Shown here in pieces: positions 30,673 to 38,206 of a stretch of DNA of 64,000 bases. The notes below the pieces were generated by a model that saw only the letters and a list, made by a program, of their open reading frames with translations, searched no databases and was not told the origin of the DNA. A program made the translations under genes and the position numbers. Positions within the stretch are counted from its first letter, which is position 1. The number at the start of each line of letters is the position of its first letter. Source of the DNA: Clostridiales bacterium UBA5888 (GTDB taxonomy: Bacteria > Bacillota > Clostridia > Oscillospirales > Oscillospiraceae); the NCBI GenBank assembly GCA_002431965.1, contig DJEW01000002.1, forward strand, positions 1 to 64,000, written 5' to 3'.

Positions 30673-32268
30673 TCAGTGAAGCGCCTGCATGTAAGGGATG
30701 GCATACGCAAGCAGGAAGAACAGCCCCACAAAAACTGCAAACAGCAGATATATGATCCATATTCTGTGATCCCTGCGGTTTTCCGCAGCGTCGAGCGCAG
30801 ACGAAGGCGCGTCAAAAAGCGCCTCGCGCGCCGCCGTTTCTTCCGCCGTCACCGGAGCAAGCACGGAACCCAGCACCGCGCCAAGCCCGCTCAGGAGTAT
30901 GCCGATAAAGAAAGGATCCAGCCAGACCGGCGGCACATAGCCCGCTGCGGAATAGAGCGCCTTAGCTCCTGCGCAGCCGGCAAAGCCAAACAGCATGCTC
31001 AGATATGCGCCGGTTCTGCTCAGGCGGCGGCTCCAGACGCTGCCGAATGCCGCAATGCTCCACGAGCTTGCTATAACAGTGCCGCCGAAATACATTATTA
31101 TGAATATCTGCGGCGGGTTCAGGTAAGCAAGGGCAAGTATCACAAGGCTTGCCGCAAGCATGGAGGCTCTCGAGAGGCGGAGCTTTTTCCTGTCGTCGGC
31201 ATATACCTGCGGGACAATGTCGTTTACAACAGAAAAGCCTATGAGCGAGAGAAATGTCGATGCGGAGGATATGCCGGCTGCGCTGATGCCGATGAGCAAT
31301 ATAACGCCGACTGCCGGCGGGAGCACATTCATTGCCGCCCAGATAAGAGCTTCGCTTCCGTTCAGCCCTCCGTTGAGCACACGAATGAAAGCCGCAGAGA
31401 AGTAGAGCGCCGCCGTAACGATCATCACGCCCATTGACGACCATATGGAGGAGCGCAGCACGACGTGCTCGTCCCTTGCCATGAGATAGCGGCTGGTCTG
31501 CCAGGGGCTTATCGCCACGACGAGCGCCCACACTATGCCATAGGTCACCGCCCACACGAGGTTGCTTGCGCCATCGGCATAAAGGTAGTCCGCATTCCCC
31601 GCCCAGGAAATGATGCCGGGCATGCTCTCGCAGTTTGCAAGCGCCGCTATGCCGCAAAACCAGCCTCCGGCTGCGCTGACAATCAGCGGCACCGCAATAA
31701 GGGCAGCCAGAAGAAACACCATGAACATGATCGTATCGGTCAGCAGCACTCCCGGCGAGCCGGAATATATGGTAAACGATGTGAACGCAAGCCACACTAT
31801 GACAACGCACAGCGAATAGCCGTACCCCGTTATGCTGCTTATAAGCGTCGCAACCCCCTGTATCGCCGAAAGCAGATATGCGCTCACCGATACGAGCATT
31901 ATGAGTGAAGACAGCCGCCTGAGCCTTATCGAAGCAAAGCGTCTGCCGAAGTATTCCGGCAGCGTTGTGACCTCGCTGCGGCGTATGTATCTTCCGAAGA
32001 AGCACGCGCCGTATATGTAGCCTGTCGCCTGAATTATGCCGACGATGACAATGCCCATAAAAAAGCCGGAATATACCTCGCCGGTATCTCCGAGAAATGC
32101 ACCCGTTGAGAGAAATGACGCGATCAACGAACCGACTATCAGTATTGTCGGCGCTCTGCGGCCGGAAACATAATAGTCATTGGTGTTCTTGACCATGCGC
32201 CCTGCAATTATGCCGACAGCAAAAAAAACGGCGAGCGCGGCAAGTATGCCGATAGAATAAGCGTTCAT
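30673..32268 (-). CDS. Sodium:solute symporter (SSS family)
   Basis: 531 aa with about 13 membrane segments. NDYYVSGRRAPTILIVGSLIASFLSTG near the N-terminus and later GISAAGISSASTFLSLIGFS, with paired Ser/Thr of the sodium site, mark the SSS/SLC5 family. Usual substrates are sugars, amino acids, carboxylates or pantothenate; this one cannot be assigned. Its start overlaps the stop of a 34-aa membrane peptide by 4 bp (ATGA). It lies in the array headed by baiCD and baiE, and no BaiG-type transporter is in the window, so it is a candidate bile acid importer by position only. Confidence 0.88.
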   Translation of the reverse strand: MNAYSIGILAALAVFFAVGIIAGRMVKNTNDYYVSGRRAPTILIVGSLIASFLSTGAFLGDTGEVYSGFFMGIVIVGIIQATGYIYGACFFGRYIRRSEVTTLPEYFGRRFASIRLRRLSSLIMLVSVSAYLLSAIQGVATLISSITGYGYSLCVVIVWLAFTSFTIYSGSPGVLLTDTIMFMVFLLAALIAVPLIVSAAGGWFCGIAALANCESMPGIISWAGNADYLYADGASNLVWAVTYGIVWALVVAISPWQTSRYLMARDEHVVLRSSIWSSMGVMIVTAALYFSAAFIRVLNGGLNGSEALIWAAMNVLPPAVGVILLIGISAAGISSASTFLSLIGFSVVNDIVPQVYADDRKKLRLSRASMLAASLVILALAYLNPPQIFIIMYFGGTVIASSWSIAAFGSVWSRRLSRTGAYLSMLFGFAGCAGAKALYSAAGYVPPVWLDPFFIGILLSGLGAVLGSVLAPVTAEETAAREALFDAPSSALDAAENRRDHRIWIIYLLFAVFVGLFFLLAYAIPYMQALH

Positions 32269-32369
32269 TTCTTATCCCCCCATTTATCGCGGGGAGAGGT
32301 CACCGCGCGGTAGACAAACGCGGTTATCGCTATCCACACGCCAAAGGCAACAGAGATTATAGCTTCCAT
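32265..32369 (-). CDS. Small accessory membrane peptide of the symporter
   Basis: 34 aa (MEAIISVAFGVWIAITAF, then VYRAVTSPRDKWGDKK). One hydrophobic helix is followed by a basic, hydrophilic tail ending in KWGDKK. GGAGAACGGAAC upstream gives a good ribosome site, and the stop overlaps the symporter start (ATGA). Several SSS symporters are known to be preceded by such single-helix accessory peptides, sometimes needed for transport. The gene is shorter than most automatic cut-offs. Confidence 0.75.
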   Translation of the reverse strand: MEAIISVAFGVWIAITAFVYRAVTSPRDKWGDKK

Positions 32370-32391
32370 GTTCCGTTCTCCACGTCCGCAT

Positions 32392-33447
32392 TCAGTCAAG
32401 CCCGAGTACGACCCTGTCGTACCGGCTGTCCGGCGTGAAAGGCCGTCCGTTTATCTCGTCGAAAAGCGGCTGATAGCCATAGCCGCCGGTCAGCCAGCTG
32501 TAGCCGCGGTACTGCGCCGTATTGAAGCCCGGGATCGTATTCGCCTCGATTATAAGCGGACCTTTTTCCGTGATGGCGACATCCCAGCCGATGTTGGATA
32601 TTTTGCTGGCAAGAGGCACGGCGCGGCGCATCATGTCAATGCTCTCTTCCCAAAACGGCAGCTTCAGCCCCCTGAACGCCGTGCCGGTGACGGGGTGCGC
32701 TGCATGATCCGTGTATTTATTCTGATCAACGGCGTCCGTGACGACCTCGCCCGTCCTGATGTCTATCATGGCCGTGAGCGCGTCCTGGCATCCGTTGGAA
32801 ATTTCCTTTTCAATTGCGGTGGTAAGCACGGGCGCGAAGAGATATGAGCCTGACGGCGCGCACACCGTGTAAAATCTGATTATGCTGACGGCGCCGGGGT
32901 TTACCCGCGCAAGCACGTCATGCTGTACTACGTACTCCTCTATTATACCGTCTCCGCTGGCGCGTATAAGCTCCATGCTGTTGGCGGCTTCTGCCTCGTC
33001 GGCGCACGGCAGGACGCGGACGCCCTTGCCCTGTCCCTTGCAGTTCGGCTTGTACACGACCTTCCCCGTATCCTCTGCCAGCTCCCGCAGCAGCTTGGCA
33101 TCCGCATCGCGCGAGGATACGCAGCGGCGACCATAAAAGTCTGAAAAGACCTTTGAGAAGATGAATTTATTCATCAGCAGGCAGATATACCGCCTGTCTG
33201 TATAAGTCTTTCTGAACTCGGCGCGCGTCCACAGTGTGGAGATGCTGCGCTTCTGCGCATCGGTCAGCTCGCTGTAGCCTGTCCATTCGTATTCGCCGAG
33301 TGAAATATGGTTGATTTTTTTTGCGGAGAGTATATCTCTTTCTATATAAGCCGGAGTTCTGCCGCACTTTTCCGAATAAGCTCCGGCAAATTCCCGGATG
33401 TGTTTTCTGGCGGATATTGCCCTTTTTATGCCCGTTTGCTTTTCCAT
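32392..33447 (-). CDS. Sugar-transfer-associated ATP-grasp protein (copy 3)
   Basis: 351 aa. VVYKPNCKGQGKGVRVL is the ATP-binding loop; IIEEYVVQHDVLARVNPGAVSIIR and GWDVAITEKGPLIIEANTIPGFN (Asp, Glu and Asn ligands) complete the fold. N-terminal 90 residues are charged and helical, as in the other copies. It lies between the second SnoaL-type gene and the symporter. A hairpin at 33486-33509 separates it from the former. The reaction is unknown; by family it should link an acid to an acceptor with ATP. Confidence 0.78.
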   Translation of the reverse strand: MEKQTGIKRAISARKHIREFAGAYSEKCGRTPAYIERDILSAKKINHISLGEYEWTGYSELTDAQKRSISTLWTRAEFRKTYTDRRYICLLMNKFIFSKVFSDFYGRRCVSSRDADAKLLRELAEDTGKVVYKPNCKGQGKGVRVLPCADEAEAANSMELIRASGDGIIEEYVVQHDVLARVNPGAVSIIRFYTVCAPSGSYLFAPVLTTAIEKEISNGCQDALTAMIDIRTGEVVTDAVDQNKYTDHAAHPVTGTAFRGLKLPFWEESIDMMRRAVPLASKISNIGWDVAITEKGPLIIEANTIPGFNTAQYRGYSWLTGGYGYQPLFDEINGRPFTPDSRYDRVVLGLD

Positions 33448-33485
33448 TCATACTCTCCCGCGTTGTGTGAAATTAAATGCCGCGC

Positions 33486-33509
33486 TGAGCCTCTCATTTG
33501 AGAGGCTCA
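33486..33509. repeat. 10-bp hairpin between SnoaL-type gene and ATP-grasp gene
   Basis: Arms 33486-33495 and 33500-33509 (tgagcctctc/gagaggctca) with a 4-nt loop. No U-run follows on the minus strand, so it may stabilise or process the mRNA or give partial termination inside the array. Confidence 0.6.
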
Positions 33510-33524
33510 ACCTTGGCGTAATCG

Positions 33525-34019
33525 TTACTGTATGGATTCGAAATAATCGTAGGAAGGGTCTTTTACTTTGTCGCGTCCGTTGTTGTAATCCGGAGCGTAA
33601 TCCGGATGGAGCATCATGGTATTGTCGCCGGCCACAGTGCGCTTTACAACAAGCCACTTACCGTCGCGTTTCTCCCAAAGGTCAATGTCGCGGCAGCGCG
33701 CCACGACGGACATTCCGTTGCGGTACTTGCAGGCGGCGTACATATACGCCTCCGAGGCAGCCTTGGTGCCGTCTTCACTGAGCTTTATGAGTATATTGGT
33801 CATAACATGATGGGTAGAAACCATTTTTCTGTGCATCTTGAGCATCATGTCAATGAATCCCCAACCGGAGCCCTTGTAAGTCGGACCGTAGTCCACCTGC
33901 GCATCCTCTGCAAAAACCGTCTTGCCAAGGGCGTTATCTATGCGGTCAAGCGCCCTTGCATAGACATAGTACTGGTCGCGGATAGCCTCTTTTTCAATCA
34001 ATTTTTCAATTTCAGTCAT
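33525..34019 (-). CDS. Second SnoaL-like dehydratase (BaiI-like candidate)
   Basis: 164 aa from the ATG at 34019 (AAAGGAGAAA upstream). The NTF2/SnoaL fold is clear: an N-terminal helix with DQYYVYARALDRID, then FAEDAQVDYGP, STHHVMTNILIKLSEDG, and C-terminal WLVVKRTVAGDN. Tyr20 and Asp25 keep the five-residue spacing of the catalytic Tyr30/Asp35 in BaiE, and His70/71 sits where the general base would be. It is therefore probably a dehydratase. Family knowledge: C. scindens carries baiI, a BaiE relative proposed to act on 7-beta-hydroxy bile acids. Position between bai genes supports this, but orthology is not proven and other SnoaL functions are possible. Confidence 0.65.
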   Translation of the reverse strand: MTEIEKLIEKEAIRDQYYVYARALDRIDNALGKTVFAEDAQVDYGPTYKGSGWGFIDMMLKMHRKMVSTHHVMTNILIKLSEDGTKAASEAYMYAACKYRNGMSVVARCRDIDLWEKRDGKWLVVKRTVAGDNTMMLHPDYAPDYNNGRDKVKDPSYDYFESIQ

Positions 34020-34062
34020 GGTTTTTTCTCCTTTTATCAATTTTCCTGATCTTAAAAAGCCA

Positions 34063-35139
34063 TTACATCATCGCAATGAGCGATTCAAGCTCGGCTTTTC
34101 TTCCCGTGCGTGTGATTATCTGCATGCCGCCCATCTGCGCAGTGCTGTTTGCCTCGACCATGCACCAGCCTTTCGTGCTGTATGCCAGATCCCAGCCGCA
34201 ATAGTGGTCGCCCGGCACGGTCAGCGCCGCCTTTTTTACTATTTCCACAGCCTTCTCCCACTCGGGAATCTGAAAACCGCGGAATGTAACGCCAGTGTCG
34301 GGATGCTCAATATACCGGTTCCCCTTTTTGTCGGCGCCGTCGGAGCATACAGCGCCTGTTTCCGGGTCGATGAGTGCGCTTATTCCTCCTGCGCTGAAGT
34401 TATCCACAACGCTCTCTCCGCGTCCGACTCTCAGCGTCGGATGGAAGAGCCTCACCTCACTGCCGTTGACAACAACGGTCGGTATGCGCAGAGTGTTCAC
34501 AGAGCCCGGGTGTATCGCCGCCATCTCCGGCGCCTGCACTATAAGCTCTTCAACGACCGCGCCGCTGCGCGCGTACTCTGCGTAAGCCCCCTCAACCGAG
34601 GCGTGCGCAGCTATGCTGTCGTGATGAACGCCCTTGCCGAATGCGGCATAGATGGGCTTGACCATATACTGCGGGTGCTTTGCGGCAAACGCGCGCAGCT
34701 CATCCACCATATCCGGCGCCGCAGTTTCGCCATCGCGCATTTTGGGGATGCGTATCATGTCGCGCATGAACATGCTCTGAAACCTTTTATACGTGCGGTA
34801 TTTGTTTTCAAATATATCGGCGTTTTTTGCAAGGTTCATGCGCGGATAATAGCTGAGACGTATCCCCTCGGTTATGAACGAATCACGGTAAGCATCATCC
34901 CTGCCCTCGAAATCAAAGAGAAAATATTCATCGTAGTAGGAACCGTATCTGAACAGGCACCGTACCATATCGCGGCGCAGCGCACGGACGTACCGCCGGT
35001 CGCTCATGATGCCGCTGCCCTTGAAGCGCTCGATAAATTCATCCTGCTTCCCGCGCTTGCGGTGATAATAATACGCTTTTCTGTACCAGTTTTTGAAGCG
35101 TATTTTTTTGTATATTTTGCGCCTAAGATTTCTCAGCAT
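34063..35139 (-). CDS. Sugar-transfer-associated ATP-grasp protein (copy 4)
   Basis: 358 aa. The N-terminus is very basic and helical. YMVKPIYAAFGKGVHHD forms the ATP-binding loop; EELIVQAPEMAAIHPGSVNTLR, VDNFSAGGISALIDPETG and GWDLAYSTKGWCMVEANSTA follow in family order. This copy sits between baiE and the second SnoaL-type gene, that is, inside the bile acid part of the array rather than in the glycan part. If the position means anything, an ATP-dependent conjugation of a bile acid is conceivable, but that is speculation; the family is tied to glycans elsewhere. Confidence 0.78.
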   Translation of the reverse strand: MLRNLRRKIYKKIRFKNWYRKAYYYHRKRGKQDEFIERFKGSGIMSDRRYVRALRRDMVRCLFRYGSYYDEYFLFDFEGRDDAYRDSFITEGIRLSYYPRMNLAKNADIFENKYRTYKRFQSMFMRDMIRIPKMRDGETAAPDMVDELRAFAAKHPQYMVKPIYAAFGKGVHHDSIAAHASVEGAYAEYARSGAVVEELIVQAPEMAAIHPGSVNTLRIPTVVVNGSEVRLFHPTLRVGRGESVVDNFSAGGISALIDPETGAVCSDGADKKGNRYIEHPDTGVTFRGFQIPEWEKAVEIVKKAALTVPGDHYCGWDLAYSTKGWCMVEANSTAQMGGMQIITRTGRKAELESLIAMM

Positions 35140-35176
35140 AGCTTTTTGCTCCGAACGCGCGGCTCCGTTTTTTTGC

Positions 35177-35211
35177 GCAAGCCGTCATACAGCGTGTGTA
35201 CGGCGGCTTGC
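35177..35211. repeat. Hairpin between baiE and ATP-grasp gene
   Basis: Arms gcaagccg (35177-35184) and cggcttgc (35204-35211) are perfect complements, with a partly complementary 19-nt interior. On the minus strand an A-run, not a U-run, follows, so it is unlikely to terminate; it may set relative expression of baiCD-baiE and the genes downstream. Confidence 0.6.
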
Positions 35212-35220
35212 AAGGTGTCT

Positions 35221-35748
35221 TTATTTCTTTACCGCCTTTTTCTTCGGGCGGAACATGTTGATTCTGATGCGGTGGGACTTGTCGCGCTGGAAGGATTCCT
35301 CGTAAACGCGCAGATAACCCGTATCCTCGATGAGCCAACGACCATCTACCTTGACATACTTATCGGTGTAGATTGCCGAGCCCTGGATCTGCAGTCCTTC
35401 ATAGGGATTGCCTTCTGCAAAGATGAGGTTGTCCTGCAGATACCACTTGCCGTAGGCGACGGTATCGCTCTCAAACCAGATAACGGGGTTGTGTCCCTGA
35501 TGGAGAGTGATTTCGGTGTGGGGCATAGACTCCTTGAAGTAGTTCGTGACCTCCTTCGGTCCGTGGAAAACAAGTTTGCCGTTGGAGTAAGAGGTGACGA
35601 TATTGGGGGAAAGGGTGGCTTCGAGCGCATCCCAATCCTTGGTGTCAAGGGTGCGGAAATACTCGCTCTTCAGCGCCTCTATTTCCTGCACGTCTTTGAG
35701 GCGCTGCACTTCTTTTTCAAGGGCGTCAAGCCGTTCTTCGATGGTCAT
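35221..35748 (-). CDS. baiE: Bile acid 7-alpha-dehydratase BaiE
   Basis: 175 aa (C. scindens BaiE is about 166). SnoaL/NTF2 fold. LSPNIVTSYSNGKLVFH and KEVTNYFKESMP are nearly the same as in known BaiE. All known active-site residues are kept: Tyr30, Asp35, His83 and Asp106 at the same numbers, and Arg147 shifted by one. The enzyme removes the 7-alpha-hydroxyl from 3-oxo-4-ene bile acyl-CoA, the rate-limiting and defining step in making deoxycholic and lithocholic acid. The C-terminus has an extra basic tail (RPKKKAVKK). It lies 36 bp after baiCD in the same operon. This match is what identifies the region. Confidence 0.95.
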   Translation of the reverse strand: MTIEERLDALEKEVQRLKDVQEIEALKSEYFRTLDTKDWDALEATLSPNIVTSYSNGKLVFHGPKEVTNYFKESMPHTEITLHQGHNPVIWFESDTVAYGKWYLQDNLIFAEGNPYEGLQIQGSAIYTDKYVKVDGRWLIEDTGYLRVYEESFQRDKSHRIRINMFRPKKKAVKK

Positions 35749-35784
35749 AGCGATCTTCCTTTCAAGTTATTCTGATGTTATATC

Positions 35785-37710
35785 TTAAATTTTCATGCCA
35801 ATTTCGTATGCCTCGGCGGTCGCGTCGATGCCCATGCGGGGCTGCTTGGCATCGCCGATGACATCGTAGGGGATGCCGAGCTCTTCGCACTTTGCGGTCA
35901 GCGCCTCAGAGGGACGGGAGACCCTGCCGGTGGCAATGACGAGCGTGTCAAAATGACGGGTCTTGTCAGAGGTTTTCTTGAACTTATCGGTGAACTTGTA
36001 GTTGATGGTGTTGCCCTCTACGCTGACGACCTTTGAGCGGCTGCTCTTCTTGATGGTGTCGCCGGGGTACTCAATGTCGAGGAACATGGTGCGCAGCATG
36101 CCCATCCCGTTTCCGACGCGCTTGGCATCCATAACGCGGACATCCTTGACGCCCTTATTTATGAGATACTGGGCAGTCTCGCAGCCGGTTCCGCCGCCGC
36201 CAAGGATAACGACTTCGCCCTTGGGCTCTACCTTGCCGGCGAGCACGTCCTCTGCAAAGACGACGTTTTCATTGCCCTCAAGGCCGGGGATGCCGGGCAT
36301 CACATACTGTGCGCCGGTCGCGACGATGACATGGTCGGGCTTGACCTCTGCGATAAGCTCCGGCGTGACGGTGACGCCGGTCTTTATCTCGATGCCGCGG
36401 CGCTTGCACTCATCAGCCTCCCACAGAACAGCCTTGGTGAACTCCTGCTTCTTGGGCGCTTTGCCTGCCAGGATAAAGTCGCCGCCGGCATGATCGGAAG
36501 CTTCATAAACGGTGGGATTATGCCCGCGGGCCTTGAGGAACTCTGCAACGGTCAGACCGCCGATGCCCGCGCCGATGACCATGATGTTCTTTGCCTTCTC
36601 AGCCTTGGGCAGACCCTTGTATTCAAGGCAGAGCATTGGGTTGCGCGTGCAGGTGATGTGAGTTGCTTTGGGGTCTATGACCTTGTCATAGCAGCCCTGA
36701 GTGCAGCCGATGCACTTGCGGATCTCGTCGTCGCGGCCTTCCATGGCCTTCTTGCACCACTCGGGATCGACGAGCTGCCCGCGGCCGACGGCAATCATAT
36801 CTGCCTTGCCCTCTTTTATGAGTCTGTCGGCAAGCTCCGGGGTGGTCACGCGGCCGACACCGATAACGGGAATATCGACACGCGCCTTGATGGCGGCGAT
36901 ATTGTCCATATTGAAGCCGGGCTCAAGATTGTAGGGCGGGACTTCATAAACGGTCGCAAGGCTGCGGGCGTTGCCGCGGCTGAGGTCGATAGCGTCAACG
37001 CCGGCCTCATGCGCCCACTTGATGAACTGCACAGTCTCGTCAACGGTGGTGACGGCGGGCAGCATCTCGTCTATCGCGTCAAGACGCATGAGCAGAGGCA
37101 TATCCTCGGGCATGTTGGCGCGCATCTCGCGGATAACTTCAAGGTTGAAGCGGCAGCGGTTTTCAAGGCTCTGGTTGCCGTACTCATCGGTGCGCTTGTT
37201 GAGCGACGGGTTCATGAACTCATGCGGCAGATAGGTGTGTGCGCCGTGGAACTCAAGCGCGTCAAAGCCGGCCTCGACGGCAAGCTTTGCGGAAATGCCG
37301 AACTGCTTGACAATCTCGTGGATGCGCTCGACCGTCAGCGTGTCGGGAGTTTCAAGGACGTTGGTCTTGTCAAAGAAGTCAGCCGGGACGAAGCCGCCGT
37401 GCCAGATCTGGATAGCCGCCTTGCCGCCGTTCGCGTGGATAGCTTCAGGGATCTTCTTTATCTCATCGCGCTGCTGCTCGTTGTAGAGACCGAGATACAG
37501 ATATGCGTGGCATTCCGGGCAGATGGATGCGATCTCGACTATGTTCAGACCGCAGCCGCCTGCGGCGCGTGCCGCATGATAAGCAGGAAGGTCTTCCGCA
37601 ACAAAATTCTTGTTCTTTACCATTTTGGTATTCATGCCGGGAAGAACAACGCGGTTCTTCAGTTCAAGCCCTCTGAGCTTGATTGGGGAAAACAGAGCGT
37701 CGTAACTCAT
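35785..37710 (-). CDS. baiCD: 3-oxocholoyl-CoA 4-desaturase BaiCD (Fe-S flavoenzyme)
   Basis: 641 aa from the ATG at 37710 (MSYDALFSP, matching MSYEALFSP of C. scindens BaiCD, 639 aa); a GTG five codons earlier is less likely. N-terminal old-yellow-enzyme TIM barrel binding FMN (about 1-330); the 4Fe-4S cysteines CIGCTQGC and the later ITC; then FAD (GAGIGG near 390) and NAD(P)-binding domains. LELKNRVVLPGMNTKM, LETPDTLTVERIHEIV and THITCTRNP are family-specific. It introduces the C4-C5 double bond into 3-oxo 7-alpha-hydroxy bile acyl-CoA and may act in reverse in the reductive arm. First gene of the long minus-strand array. Confidence 0.94.
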   Translation of the reverse strand: MSYDALFSPIKLRGLELKNRVVLPGMNTKMVKNKNFVAEDLPAYHAARAAGGCGLNIVEIASICPECHAYLYLGLYNEQQRDEIKKIPEAIHANGGKAAIQIWHGGFVPADFFDKTNVLETPDTLTVERIHEIVKQFGISAKLAVEAGFDALEFHGAHTYLPHEFMNPSLNKRTDEYGNQSLENRCRFNLEVIREMRANMPEDMPLLMRLDAIDEMLPAVTTVDETVQFIKWAHEAGVDAIDLSRGNARSLATVYEVPPYNLEPGFNMDNIAAIKARVDIPVIGVGRVTTPELADRLIKEGKADMIAVGRGQLVDPEWCKKAMEGRDDEIRKCIGCTQGCYDKVIDPKATHITCTRNPMLCLEYKGLPKAEKAKNIMVIGAGIGGLTVAEFLKARGHNPTVYEASDHAGGDFILAGKAPKKQEFTKAVLWEADECKRRGIEIKTGVTVTPELIAEVKPDHVIVATGAQYVMPGIPGLEGNENVVFAEDVLAGKVEPKGEVVILGGGGTGCETAQYLINKGVKDVRVMDAKRVGNGMGMLRTMFLDIEYPGDTIKKSSRSKVVSVEGNTINYKFTDKFKKTSDKTRHFDTLVIATGRVSRPSEALTAKCEELGIPYDVIGDAKQPRMGIDATAEAYEIGMKI

Positions 37711-38206
37711 AATAACACAGTACACCTTTCCTAAATAATGTGTTGTTCGGTTTTTGCCTCATTCCATGACATTTGCGTTTCCTGGCAGATCCGGGAATGA
37801 CCCGCCGGAAATACTTTTTGATATTGCATCAAAAGCTATTGTAGAAATTTTAACACTAAACCCTCCGGTGTGTCGGAAAGAATATAGATTTCTAGTGCAT
37901 AAGCGATGTACAAAAAATCCGATTCTGGTGTCAGTTTTTGTTCCGTGCTGTGCATGACGCTGTATGATCATTCCGGTATCAGCGTCTCTCTTGGCAGAAA
38001 TCACCATGCTCCAGACGGTGTTGTAGTGAAATTCGAAAAAATGTCTGCATATTTTACAGAATTATATGAGCTTTTTCTCGGAAATGTAGATTATTTAACA
38101 ATGGAAAATGTGAGACATGATCCGCGCGATTAGTCTATACTTATATTCGTAATGTCACCAGTCTGCATTTACCCTTTAAACCACAAAAAATTCAGGAGGC
38201 AACAAC
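37711..38206. other. Divergent bai promoter region (about 500 bp, AT-rich)
   Basis: The region separates baiCD (left) from baiH (right). It is clearly AT-richer than its surroundings. Short open frames exist on both strands but have no ribosome site or recognisable protein pattern. Upstream of baiH, GAGACA (38112-38117) and TATACT (38136-38141) spaced by 18 bp form a weak candidate promoter. No convincing -35/-10 pair was found for baiCD. It is the likely binding region of the AraC-type regulator at 40.5 kb. Confidence 0.5.

Noticed and set aside
36331..37734. 467-codon plus-strand frame opposite baiCD
   Set aside because: Antisense shadow; baiCD is clearly the real gene.
37906..38133. 75-codon frame in the baiCD-baiH intergenic region
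   Set aside because: No ribosome site, no recognisable pattern; treated as control region.
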